Origin: Lachnospiraceae bacterium
GTDB taxonomy: Bacteria; Bacillota; Clostridia; Lachnospirales; Lachnospiraceae
Direction: 5' to 3'
NCBI GenBank assembly: GCA_900763175.1
Contig: CAAFJI010000011.1
Coordinates: 1 to 7,479 of the forward strand
DNA: 7,479 nucleotides
A model generated the notes under the pieces. That model was not told where the DNA came from, searched no databases, and worked only from the letters and a program-made list of their open reading frames with translations. Of the stretch, positions 1 to 6,872 are shown in pieces; the first letter of the stretch is position 1, and each line of letters opens with the position of its first letter. Both the position numbers and the translations under genes were made by a program.

Positions 1-331
1 ATTCTCCGAATCGGTTGCGAACCAAGACTTTATGAGCCGGAATGTTGTGGTTAACCCACCCTCCGAGCTGAATGATGCGGAGAGTTCCATTCGGGCAGAT
101 GGCCTGCACCATAAAACCAACCTCATCACTATGTGCATCAAGCTGAACAACCGGACGCTTGCCGTTATTTTCTTTACGGCGGATATATAGGTTGCGCATA
201 CGATCTTCTGTAATTTCTCCAAGTCCTTCTGCATAAGGACGAATCGCTGCAACCACTTCATCTTCGAAACCGGATGTACCGTTTGCATTTGAAATTGCTG
301 CAATCATTTCCAACGTTGTTTTTTTATCCAT
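1..331 (-). CDS. M42 family metallo-aminopeptidase, N-terminal part (runs off left edge)
   Basis: The visible part is 110 residues, starting at ATG 331-329 behind an AGAGGTG ribosome binding site (337-343), with no stop before the window edge. The opening has the M42 signature: an NGTSGFEDEV stretch (residues 17-26), where the family usually has a PSGxE-like motif, and then LDAHSDEVGFMV (64-75). His67 of this second motif matches the first metal ligand of the family's AHxDExGF motif. Family members (glutamyl/lysyl aminopeptidase, 'cellulase M', FrvX/TET peptidases) are cytosolic di-metal enzymes of about 340-360 residues that form large tetrahedral particles and trim peptides. No signal peptide is seen, which fits. 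The remaining metal ligands and the catalytic Glu lie outside the window, so neither activity nor exact specificity can be judged. It follows the acetyltransferase gene by 21 nt and is probably co-transcribed from the promoter near 978-983. Confidence 0.88.
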   Translation of the reverse strand, partial: MDKKTTLEMIAAISNANGTSGFEDEVVAAIRPYAEGLGEITEDRMRNLYIRRKENNGKRPVVQLDAHSDEVGFMVQAICPNGTLRIIQLGGWVNHNIPAHKVLVRNRFGE

Positions 332-352
332 TCTGACACCTCTTTCTGTTTG

Positions 353-937
353 TTACTGATTCCTACGGACCACTCTGCAAGGACTGCCTACAGCAATCAC
401 ATTGTCGGGAATATTTTTTGTTACAACACTGCCGGCTCCGATTACAACATTATCCCCGATGGTAACGCCCGGTAAAATAATAGCCCCGCCACCAATCCAT
501 ACATTATTTCCAATAATAACTGGTGCTGTTTGTGTTTTACAAAATTCAAATGCCCCGTCTTCTTTAGGTATCCCAAAGCGATCTATGGCATTTGTCGGAT
601 GAAATGCCGTATAAATCTGTACATTTGGTGCAATTAAGGCGTTATCCCCGATACGAATTACATTGTCATCAAGAAAAGTACAATTCATATTTACTTCACA
701 GTTATTTCCGAAATAAATATTGTTACCATAGTCAACGTAAAAAGGAGCCGTTATCCATAAGTTTTTGCCTTTTCCGCCAAGAAGCTCATTCAGAATTCGT
801 TCTTTTTCATCAGCATCCGCAGAATTCGTCTGATTATAATCTCTTACCAGATCTTTTGCCTTATGCCATTGTGTCAGCAGTTCCGCATCTCCACAATCAT
901 ACAGTTCTCCTGCCAGCATTTTTTCTCTTTCTGTCAT
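353..937 (-). CDS. Maltose/galactoside O-acetyltransferase-type enzyme (LbH hexapeptide family)
   Basis: This is a 194-residue acetyl-CoA-dependent O-acetyltransferase of the Maa/LacA/NodL group, which acetylates a sugar hydroxyl in the cytosol. The N-terminus MTEREKMLAGELYD (1-14) is the maltose-acetyltransferase (Mac) domain signature. Residues about 60-190 form a left-handed beta-helix of hexapeptide repeats, including IRIGDNALIAPN, VIIGNNVWIGGGAIIL and VTIGDNVVIGAG. His113 in YTAFHP matches the catalytic His115 of E. coli LacA. The length is normal for the family. I chose ATG 937 over the in-frame ATG at 949: the upstream ATG overlaps the GGAGG ribosome binding site (943-947), which is correctly spaced for 937, so the longer form would add only four residues (MEVP). 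The acceptor cannot be told from sequence; annotations in this family as 'maltose' or 'galactoside' acetyltransferase are loose. The gene is first of a two-gene unit with the M42 peptidase. Confidence 0.92.
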   Translation of the reverse strand: MTEREKMLAGELYDCGDAELLTQWHKAKDLVRDYNQTNSADADEKERILNELLGGKGKNLWITAPFYVDYGNNIYFGNNCEVNMNCTFLDDNVIRIGDNALIAPNVQIYTAFHPTNAIDRFGIPKEDGAFEFCKTQTAPVIIGNNVWIGGGAIILPGVTIGDNVVIGAGSVVTKNIPDNVIAVGSPCRVVRRNQ

Positions 938-977
938 AGGTACCTCCATCTAATATCTGATACATACAGCTTTCTTA

Positions 978-983
978 ATTATA
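978..983 (-). promoter_or_regulatory. Extended -10 promoter for the acetyltransferase-M42 operon
   Basis: Read on the minus strand, the sequence is TGGTATAAT: a perfect TATAAT hexamer (978-983) with the TGn extension just upstream (984-986). The predicted start near 970 gives a leader of roughly 30 nt before the ATG at 937. No good TTGACA is seen 17 nt upstream; that position falls inside the hairpin at 984-1035. A strong extended -10 would compensate for the poor -35. This is a sequence-based inference. Confidence 0.6.
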
Positions 984-1035
984 CCATAAAAACAGGACTC
1001 ATGCATGATTTTATACATGAATCCTGTTTTTATGG
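984..1035. terminator. Bidirectional Rho-independent terminator
   Basis: This is an inverted repeat. The 14-bp arm CCATAAAAACAGGA (984-997) pairs with TCCTGTTTTTATGG (1022-1035). After one mismatch (998/1021), TCATG (999-1003) pairs with CATGA (1016-1020), leaving a 12-nt loop. The A5/T5 tracts in the arms give a U-run on either strand, so the hairpin can stop transcription in both directions. No plus-strand gene is seen here, so its main task is probably to end the sugar operon, whose last stop codon is about 145 nt upstream at 1180. Confidence 0.85.
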
Positions 1036-1179
1036 ATATAACTTTGTGCGAAGCCGTCTGCATATAAAGCGGAATATTCTTACGCATATCGAGTTAGATT
1101 ATAGCGAAAACAGACAGTATATTATTTGAAAATATCAACCAATCCACCTTTTATATAGAATTTGAGAAGAATCCCGTTT
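1036..1179. other. Non-coding 3' spacer after the phosphorylase gene
   Basis: This is an AT-rich spacer between the phosphorylase stop and the terminator, with no convincing coding sequence. It contains part of a 9-bp AT-rich inverted repeat (TATATAGAA 1152-1160 with TTCTATATA 1178-1186) that overlaps the phosphorylase stop codon but has no U-run. It also has an isolated minus-strand TATAAT at 1098-1103 without a recognisable -35. I see nothing else that can be named. Confidence 0.5.
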
Positions 1180-3348
1180 CTATATATTTTCGTTTATATG
1201 ATACCATTTAATTTCATTTTCTTGCATGTGGAGCTTGAAACAGCTTCCATCCCCACGGTATACAACTGTATCCTGTGGTTCATAGGTGTTATTTACTACA
1301 CAGAATTTACCATTTTTTACATAGGCATGAACTTCTACATTGTAGTTTGTAGAATACCAGCAGTTCAGTTCTTTCTCCGCAGAGGCGGACCAGAGAACAG
1401 CGCGGTAGAGCACACGGCTGTTCTTAAAACTATATGGAAGCCCGCTGATGTAAACGCCACGGCCTTTTCCAAAGGTCTTTACAGCCATCTGTACCTCCTG
1501 GTCATTCTGAATTAGAATCTGGGCATCTGGAAGTGCGAAGATATTCTTCTTACCCTCACCGAAATCTACAGTTCCTTCTGCATCAGCCAGAATAAAATGC
1601 TTCTTATGCTCTTCCCAGTTGTATTTATCTGTATTTAAGTTAAAGCCTCTCTCTTCTTCCACACCCAGCACATCATCCAGCTGGAAGAATTTGCCCTGCC
1701 ACTGATGGGCTGCCGGCTCTCCCACTCCGATGAATCCACCGCCATTATAGACAAATTCTTTTACAGCAGAGATAATAGTCGCATTTACCCAGTACTCGCC
1801 GCCGCTCTGTGCAGTATCTGCATCTCCAACATTGATCACAACGTCAAATTTTTTCAGCAGCTCTGGATCTGCCAGAATGTCATCAAAGCTGATAAAGGAG
1901 ACATCAAAAGGAGCTCCGCTTAACGCCTCGATAATTCCAAAATAGGAATAATTTTGTTTATAATAGATTGCGTGATGTACCATATGGTTGCCCCAGGAAC
2001 GCATACGGCCCCAGCAGTTTAATACGGCAACACGCTTCACACAGTATGGAGTCACTCCCTGGATATTGTCATAAAGAGTACGGAATTCCTGGCAGACTTC
2101 TTTGATGTACTGGACAAAATCCGGGAACTGAAGAGCCAGCTTCAGATATCCGCCATAACCGATTCTCTGGATGGGGCTTCTAAGGATCGCACGTCTTGCA
2201 GTCACCCAGTTTACCCTTGCCTCTTTCACCGGGTCGCCGCCCTCATGGAAGGTATCCGGGAAAAAGTATGGGAGAAAACGGCCTTCTGTGTATTTTACAT
2301 TCTTAATGTCACTGAACAGACGCAGGGTTGCACCGTTGCCAACACTTCCAACCACTGCATCCAGTCCAATAGAAGCAAACTCATCCATAAACGGCTCCAT
2401 GCCAATCCAGTGATCTCCCATAAACATCATGGCTTCTTTGCCATATTCATGGACAATATCTACCATCTCCTTGGCAAGCGCAGCAACCTCTCGGCGCTGG
2501 AATGCCTGGAAGTCCTTAAACTCCTTAGATGGAATGCGGTAAGTATTGTTCATGTAGCCCTGGTCAATAATGTACTCCGGGCGGAATGGATAGCCCACCT
2601 CTTTTTCAAACTGTTCCAGCACATAGGGACTGACAGATGCGGAATAGCCAAACCAGTCTACATATTTCTCTCTTGCCAGTTCATCAAAGATCAGGGTGAA
2701 CTGATGGAAAAAGGTGGTAAAACGTACCACATCCACATACTGGTGAGTGTCAAGGAATCTGCGAAGGCGCTCCAGGGAATGTGCTCTTGTCTTTGGCTGA
2801 CGCACATCAAACGTGATCTGCGGCTCCACATCTTTCCAGTCGTTTACCACTGCATTGTACATATGTACCGGATCCCACATGATATATGCCAGAAAGCTGA
2901 CCGTATACTCATGAAAAAGCCTGGCAGGTGTGATCACCACGTTTCCGCTCTCTTCCTCATAATGCCACTGGCTTACAGGAATCACTTCTCCTGTAGTACG
3001 GTCGATCACTTCCCACCATCTGGTGATGTCATCACGGTTGTTTACCTTCAACATATCCGGGTACAGATGATCCATGAGACGGATTTCCAGTTTGTCTGAT
3101 GTTGCAGTATGAAAGGAACTCATAATATACATCTGCTGAATTTCATCCGGATTGGCCTTCGCCCACGTATTGTCCTTTCTGGTAGTGTAATAGGTGGCGT
3201 AAATCTTCGCTCCGGTATCCTTCAGTTCCTGGGGGAATTCCGTTCCATCACAGTCACGGATAGCATCTGCACCCCATTCTTCCATAATATCTAACGTTTC
3301 TTTTATCACATCAAGATTTGTAGGTATGGTAACTCTGCCTTTTTTCAT
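1180..3348 (-). CDS. gnpA: GH112 1,3-beta-galactosyl-N-acetylhexosamine phosphorylase
   Basis: This 722-residue cytosolic enzyme is predicted to phosphorolyse Gal-beta-1,3-GalNAc (galacto-N-biose) and/or Gal-beta-1,3-GlcNAc (lacto-N-biose) to alpha-Gal-1-phosphate plus the N-acetylhexosamine. Residues about 1-430 form the catalytic TIM-barrel part, with WGADAIRDCDGT (25-36), DVVRFTTFFHQFTL (206-219) and KEAMMFMGDHWIG (304-316). Asp312 corresponds to the general acid Asp313 of the Bifidobacterium longum enzyme. Residues about 435-655 form the GATase-like Rossmann domain (SYFGIIEALSG, FISFDD, GGGFIGVGEP, GKGRGVYISGLPYS), and about 665-722 the small C-terminal beta domain. The length is close to the roughly 720-750 usual for GH112. 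There is no signal peptide. The ATG at 3348 has a TGAGGA ribosome binding site at 3355-3360. It lies last in the operon, separated from the fucosidase by the palindromic element at 3372-3537. GH112 also contains D-galactosyl-beta-1,4-L-rhamnose phosphorylases, which cannot be excluded from sequence alone; the fucosidase neighbour favours the HexNAc disaccharides. Confidence 0.93.
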   Translation of the reverse strand: MKKGRVTIPTNLDVIKETLDIMEEWGADAIRDCDGTEFPQELKDTGAKIYATYYTTRKDNTWAKANPDEIQQMYIMSSFHTATSDKLEIRLMDHLYPDMLKVNNRDDITRWWEVIDRTTGEVIPVSQWHYEEESGNVVITPARLFHEYTVSFLAYIMWDPVHMYNAVVNDWKDVEPQITFDVRQPKTRAHSLERLRRFLDTHQYVDVVRFTTFFHQFTLIFDELAREKYVDWFGYSASVSPYVLEQFEKEVGYPFRPEYIIDQGYMNNTYRIPSKEFKDFQAFQRREVAALAKEMVDIVHEYGKEAMMFMGDHWIGMEPFMDEFASIGLDAVVGSVGNGATLRLFSDIKNVKYTEGRFLPYFFPDTFHEGGDPVKEARVNWVTARRAILRSPIQRIGYGGYLKLALQFPDFVQYIKEVCQEFRTLYDNIQGVTPYCVKRVAVLNCWGRMRSWGNHMVHHAIYYKQNYSYFGIIEALSGAPFDVSFISFDDILADPELLKKFDVVINVGDADTAQSGGEYWVNATIISAVKEFVYNGGGFIGVGEPAAHQWQGKFFQLDDVLGVEEERGFNLNTDKYNWEEHKKHFILADAEGTVDFGEGKKNIFALPDAQILIQNDQEVQMAVKTFGKGRGVYISGLPYSFKNSRVLYRAVLWSASAEKELNCWYSTNYNVEVHAYVKNGKFCVVNNTYEPQDTVVYRGDGSCFKLHMQENEIKWYHINENI

Positions 3349-3371
3349 TTTCTATCCTCACTTTATCTAGT

Positions 3372-3537
3372 CTAGAGCGTGTTTGGAAAATGCTTTCTGC
3401 AAGATGTGCGTCACAGTTTGTGGGAAAGTTTTCCCGGATGAGGGCGTCGCAGCGGACTACGACAACCGAATTCAGGACAAAAGTCCCGCAAAATGGGGCG
3501 TGCAGATTGCAGGAATGATTTTGGGGACAGGCTCTAG
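3372..3537. mobile_element. 166-bp MITE-like palindromic element between fucosidase and phosphorylase genes
   Basis: This fills almost all of the 203-nt gap between the GH29 stop (3552) and the GH112 start (3348). The ends are CTAGAGC (3372-3378) and GCTCTAG (3531-3537). Aligning the left half (3372-3454) with the reverse complement of the right half (3537 back to 3455) by hand gives 54 of 83 identities with no gaps. Eight more positions would be G-U pairs in a plus-strand RNA, against four in a minus-strand RNA. Two local hairpins are nested symmetrically: GGGAAA-gt-TTTCCC (3422-3435) and GGAC-AAAA-GTCC (3475-3486). Terminal inverted repeats of the AGC(G/C)TGT type, flanked by CTAG (or TA) on both sides, small size and no transposase together fit a miniature inverted-repeat element with a CTAG or TA target duplication. 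That duplication type is known in some IS5-group and IS630/mariner-type elements; the family assignment is inference. It ends 11 nt before the phosphorylase ribosome binding site. Confidence 0.7.
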
Positions 3538-3551
3538 GATTGTAATATTTA

Positions 3552-4976
3552 TCAGGAATTTTCCGGATATATCCCCACAAATGAGAGAAGTGGAAATACC
3601 CGAAAATCATGTAAGACAATTTTCACTTCCCGCGCTTTCCTGCCCTTGACAGGAATAATCTTCTGATAGCCAATTACTGTTCCGGTGAAAATACTGTTCC
3701 ATATTTCATTTTCTTTGACAAGCACCTCAAATTTTTCTACCCTCTGACTATAGCAAACGGCCTCTTTTAACACCAGATACCCTAAATTGTATGAGTCATC
3801 CAGGCAAATAGTTATCTCTACTGGTAGCTCACTGCTTTCAGGCTGATACCATGTTTCCAAGGTATCCTCTGTCAAATTAGAAGCCAGATGCGCCGGATCT
3901 TCATTTTTCGAAAAAACATGTGCTGTTCCCATTAGGTTATGGGCAAAAGATTTCCTTTTCCAGCTTCCAAATTCTTCCAGACGTTTAACATCATTTTCAT
4001 GAAGAAGCCCGTTTGGCATGGGTGGAATATTTAACAAAAAGGTTGCATTTCCACCAACAGCCCCAATATAGATATGAATCAGCTCCTCCAGACTTTTCAC
4101 CTGATCATCTTCTTCTGAATGATAAAACCATCCAGGTCTTATAGAAGTATTTACTTCTGCCGGATACCAGATCAGATCTGTTTCACCTTCAAGGGCTTTT
4201 CTGCTTCCAAGATCTTCCATGTCACTGGTAATTCTGCGCATCCTAAATTCCTCATCATCGGTCTGCTGGCTTCTTTCCTGTACACTCTCTGCAAGTGCTG
4301 TACGTGCAGGGACAACACTCCACTCAGATTTTCTCACATCACCAGCTTCATTTCCACACCACCGGATATCAGGTCCGCACACACAGATGCATGCGTCTGG
4401 CTGATATTTTCGAACACATTCGTAATAGCGATTCCAGTCATAGACCTGTTTTTTCCCATTGGGCCCTTCCCCACAGGCACCATCCAGCCAGACACTGAAA
4501 ATATCCCCATAGCCGGTGAGAAGCTCAGTCAGCTGTGCCAGATAGTAATCATCATATTCTTTTCCACTTCCGTAACAAGGCTGGTTGCAGTCCCATGGGG
4601 AAAGATAAATTCCAAATTTCAGCCTGTACCGGCGGCATGCTTCAGATACCTCACGTACCACATCCCCTCTGCCACTTTTCCATGGGCTGGAAGCAACACT
4701 ATGACCGGTATATCTGGTCGGCCACAGACAGAAGCCATCATGGTGCTTACAGGTAAGGATTACTCCTTTCATGCCGGCATTTTGTGCTGCAGATACCCAC
4801 TGGTCTGCATCAAACTCCGTAGGATTAAAGATTTGTGGATTTTCCGTTCCATCTCCCCATTCCCGATTGCTATATGTATTCATTCCAAAATGAAAAAACG
4901 CATAAAACTCTGTTGCCTGATAGGCAAGCTGACGGCTGGAGGGAACTATTTTTATTAATTCCTGGTCAGTTGGCAT
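3552..4976 (-). CDS. GH29 alpha-L-fucosidase, GH29-B (alpha-1,3/4-fucosidase) type, cytoplasmic
   Basis: This 474-residue retaining alpha-L-fucosidase releases fucose from short glycans. The N-terminal catalytic barrel contains FYAFFHFGMNTYSNREWGDG (24-43), LTCKHHDGFCLWPT (74-87), the nucleophile motif VWLDGACGEGPNG (162-174, Asp165) and WCGNEAG (206-212, Glu210). The Asp165-Glu210 spacing of 45 equals that of the catalytic pair in the GH29-B enzyme Blon_2336 (Asp172/Glu217). WYPAEVNTSIRPGWFYH (270-286) is also characteristic of GH29-B. Residues about 360-474 form a beta-sandwich domain. GH29-B enzymes generally need branched alpha-1,3/1,4-fucose as in Lewis a/x, and act poorly on H-type alpha-1,2-fucose. 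No signal peptide is present, so the substrate must be imported first. ATG 4976 has an AAGGAG ribosome binding site (4984-4989), and the gene starts 19 nt after the permease stop. It ends 14 nt before the palindromic element and appears intact. Confidence 0.93.
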   Translation of the reverse strand: MPTDQELIKIVPSSRQLAYQATEFYAFFHFGMNTYSNREWGDGTENPQIFNPTEFDADQWVSAAQNAGMKGVILTCKHHDGFCLWPTRYTGHSVASSPWKSGRGDVVREVSEACRRYRLKFGIYLSPWDCNQPCYGSGKEYDDYYLAQLTELLTGYGDIFSVWLDGACGEGPNGKKQVYDWNRYYECVRKYQPDACICVCGPDIRWCGNEAGDVRKSEWSVVPARTALAESVQERSQQTDDEEFRMRRITSDMEDLGSRKALEGETDLIWYPAEVNTSIRPGWFYHSEEDDQVKSLEELIHIYIGAVGGNATFLLNIPPMPNGLLHENDVKRLEEFGSWKRKSFAHNLMGTAHVFSKNEDPAHLASNLTEDTLETWYQPESSELPVEITICLDDSYNLGYLVLKEAVCYSQRVEKFEVLVKENEIWNSIFTGTVIGYQKIIPVKGRKAREVKIVLHDFRVFPLLSFVGIYPENS

Positions 4977-4995
4977 TTGATTTCTCCTTTCATTT

Positions 4996-5823
4996 TCATC
5001 CTTTCAGTCCACCTGCACCGATTCCCTGAAGCAGGTATCTTTGTCCGATCAGATAAATAATGATTGTTGGAATCATAACGATTACAAGTCCTGCAAACAG
5101 TGCTCCCCAATCCGTAGCATATTTCTGCACCTCAAACAAGTTTGCCATTCCGATAGGAAGTGTTTTCTTTGCATCTTCCGTGAGGAGAACAAGTGCCAGT
5201 GGATATTCATTCCAGAAGCCCATGGCACTTAACATCGTAATAGTTGCAATTCCGGGTTTTGCAAGAGGCACCATAACTCTTAATAACAGCTGGATATTGG
5301 TAGCACCATCAATTCTTGCCGATTCCTCATAATCTCTGGGTACTGCAGACATAAATCCCTGTAAGGTAAAGATACAAAAAGGAAACTGCATAACTGCATA
5401 AACAAGACATAATACAGGCAGATTATTTAATCCGTTCACAGCTTGTAGTTCCAGAAACAAAGGAATCATAATGTAAGTAGCCTGCAGAAAAATACAAGCC
5501 ATGTAGATCGTAGAGATCAGTCTGCTGCCCACAAAACGGTATCTTGCCAGTACATAAGAGATGGGAATGACCAAAAGCAGAAGCAATACAGTGGAAAGCA
5601 CTGTCACAAATATGGAATTCCCAAAATAAGCGGCGATATTTGCTTTCTGCCACGCTGTCACAAAATTGTCCAAATTCAAAGCTGTGGGCAATGCATAAGG
5701 ATCTGTCAGATATTCTGCATTTGTTTTAAACGCAGACATCAGATTCCAGAAAAGCGGATACAAAAAGATAACGGTAAACAGAATCATCAGGATCCTGATA
5801 CACCAGGTTCTTACAGTTTTCAT
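4996..5823 (-). CDS. Carbohydrate ABC transporter permease, MalG/CUT1 type
   Basis: This 275-residue inner-membrane protein is the second permease subunit of a CUT1-type sugar importer. About six hydrophobic segments are visible (roughly 10-28, 69-92, 104-124, 136-158, 193-214 and 240-260). The family's EAA loop, which docks the ATPase, is clear at about 166-192 (EESARIDGATNIQLLLRVMV followed by PLAKPGI). The N-terminus is typical of MalG-type proteins, with a short basic start and then FLYPLFWNLMSAFKT. The start at ATG 5823 is set by the AGGAGG site at 5831-5836, which overlaps the stop codon of the preceding permease (5835-5837). This 11-nt gap implies tight co-translation. The substrate is not readable from the permease itself; the fucosidase and GH112 genes downstream suggest a fucosylated or Gal-beta-1,3-HexNAc oligosaccharide. 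Confidence 0.95.
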   Translation of the reverse strand: MKTVRTWCIRILMILFTVIFLYPLFWNLMSAFKTNAEYLTDPYALPTALNLDNFVTAWQKANIAAYFGNSIFVTVLSTVLLLLLVIPISYVLARYRFVGSRLISTIYMACIFLQATYIMIPLFLELQAVNGLNNLPVLCLVYAVMQFPFCIFTLQGFMSAVPRDYEESARIDGATNIQLLLRVMVPLAKPGIATITMLSAMGFWNEYPLALVLLTEDAKKTLPIGMANLFEVQKYATDWGALFAGLVIVMIPTIIIYLIGQRYLLQGIGAGGLKG

Positions 5824-5834
5824 CAGTCTCCCTC

Positions 5835-6716
5835 CTATTCTTTTTCAGATGATACTTTTTTAGAAATCATTGCAAGGACGATTGCAAGGACAAGGGTAAA
5901 CATGGCAATTGCCATGGCATATCCAAAGTTGGCATTTCGCATACCCTGAGTATACATATACTGCAACAGGACACTGGAAGCACCATTTGGTCCACCGCCT
6001 GTCATGACGTTGGACAGGGTAAAGCTTAAGTTGATAGTACCAGAAAGGGAAAGTATATAGGTTGTTCCAATAGATCTTCGAAGCAGGGGAATGGTAATCT
6101 TAAAGAACTTCTGCACTCCAGTGGCACCGTCAATGGAAGCTGCCTCGTAAACCTCCTGGGAAATCCCGTCAATGGAAGCCACATGCATGACCATATAATA
6201 ACCAATGGCCTGCCACACCAAGGCTGCACCGATACACCAGAGAGCTGTTTTTCCCTCTCCAAGCCATGCATGTTTCCAGGTGGAGAGATGGAAAAGATCC
6301 AGCATATGATTCAGAATTCCTCTTGTGGGATTAAACACAAAGGACCACACAATACCAACTACGGTCATGGAAACAATACTTGGGAAAAAGAATACGGTCC
6401 GGTAAAATGATTTTTCCTTAAGCTGTCCCTGAGTAAGGATAAATGCAAATACAAGACTTAGAAATATGGTCACAGCCGGGATTACCAGCATCAGCTTAAG
6501 AGTATTAAACAGTGCCTGAAGAAAATCCTTATCCTGGAACATATACTTGTAATTATCCAAAAATACAAATTTGCTGTTAAAGCCTACGCTAAGTGCAGTG
6601 GAACTGGTAAAAGACAGATAAATGGCATTTACCATGGGAACAATCATAAAAACAATGGTTAAGATCAATGCAGGAAGCGCACACAGGGCTATAAATAATC
6701 TGGGCTTTTTTACCAC
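5835..6716 (-). CDS. Carbohydrate ABC transporter permease, MalF/UgpA (CUT1) type, GTG start
   Basis: This 293-residue membrane protein is the first permease subunit of the importer and partner of the MalG-type protein encoded next. It has hydrophobic segments near 8-36, 69-95, 106-128, 157-180, 217-237 and 264-284. Its EAA loop lies at about 188-216 (EVYEAASIDGATGVQKFFKI followed by TIPLLRRS). The motif NVMTGGGPNGASSVLLQYMY (236-255) is typical of this family. The start codon is GTG (6716-6714): an in-frame TGA at 6723-6725 rules out a longer protein, and an AGAGGTGA ribosome binding site (6723-6730) sits at proper distance. No ABC ATPase gene is found in the operon part that is visible, which fits Firmicute CUT1 systems that share a multitask MsmX-type ATPase; that point is inference. 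Confidence 0.95.
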   Translation of the reverse strand: MVKKPRLFIALCALPALILTIVFMIVPMVNAIYLSFTSSTALSVGFNSKFVFLDNYKYMFQDKDFLQALFNTLKLMLVIPAVTIFLSLVFAFILTQGQLKEKSFYRTVFFFPSIVSMTVVGIVWSFVFNPTRGILNHMLDLFHLSTWKHAWLGEGKTALWCIGAALVWQAIGYYMVMHVASIDGISQEVYEAASIDGATGVQKFFKITIPLLRRSIGTTYILSLSGTINLSFTLSNVMTGGGPNGASSVLLQYMYTQGMRNANFGYAMAIAMFTLVLAIVLAMISKKVSSEKE

Positions 6717-6872
6717 GCTTGCTCACCTCTTTAAATTTAAATATTGAAAAATGTGGATGACATCACCGATTGGCAATCTATCTGTTCAGGGTTACAAAAG
6801 GCTGCTGCATAGCATACACTGTGTAGCAGCCTTTCCATGCTTTACCGTTTTTATCCGGCTGGTATATGAAGT
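6717..6872 (-). other. Leader between binding protein and first permease
   Basis: This 156-nt non-coding gap is long for an otherwise tightly packed operon. It holds the hairpin at 6797-6834, a small inverted repeat GATTG-g-CAATC (6768-6778), an AT-rich stretch and the permease ribosome binding site. A minus-strand TTGCCA overlaps the small repeat, but there is no convincing -10 at the right distance, so I do not call an internal promoter. Confidence 0.5.
6797..6834 (-). terminator. Intercistronic hairpin after the binding-protein gene (leaky terminator or mRNA stabiliser)
   Basis: A 10-bp perfect stem AAAGGCTGCT/AGCAGCCTTT (6797-6806 with 6825-6834) with an 18-nt loop lies 38 nt after the binding-protein stop. 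On the transcript it ends in only four U before GUAA, so it would be a weak terminator. In binding-protein-dependent operons such a hairpin commonly keeps binding-protein mRNA more abundant than permease mRNA, either by partial termination or by blocking 3' decay. Applying that role here is inference. Confidence 0.6.

Noticed and set aside
1098..1103. Minus-strand TATAAT in the spacer, which with the terminator at 984-1035 could define a small RNA of about 100 nt
   Set aside because: No -35 hexamer or TGn extension accompanies it and the region is AT-rich, so a chance match is likely; transcription start data would be needed.
1152..1186. AT-rich inverted repeat over the GH112 stop codon
   Set aside because: The 9-bp stem has a single G-C pair and no U-run; the hairpin at 984-1035 is a far better terminator.
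2245..3099. Long open frame (284 codons) on the plus strand
   Set aside because: It lies entirely opposite the clear GH112 gene, its translation shows no family motif, and no ribosome binding site stands out; it is a shadow of the real gene.
3311..3649. Short open frames on both strands across the palindromic element
   Set aside because: They run through the element and into the ends of the flanking real genes, have no good ribosome binding site, and are explained by the element's symmetry rather than by a protein.
4119..4958. Long open frame (279 codons) on the plus strand
   Set aside because: It lies entirely antisense to the GH29 fucosidase, which has all its catalytic motifs; the translation is unstructured and not recognisable.
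6768..6778. GATTG-g-CAATC inverted repeat with an overlapping TTGCCA as a possible internal promoter or operator
   Set aside because: The half-sites are only five bases and no reasonable -10 lies 16-18 nt downstream; not enough to call a site.
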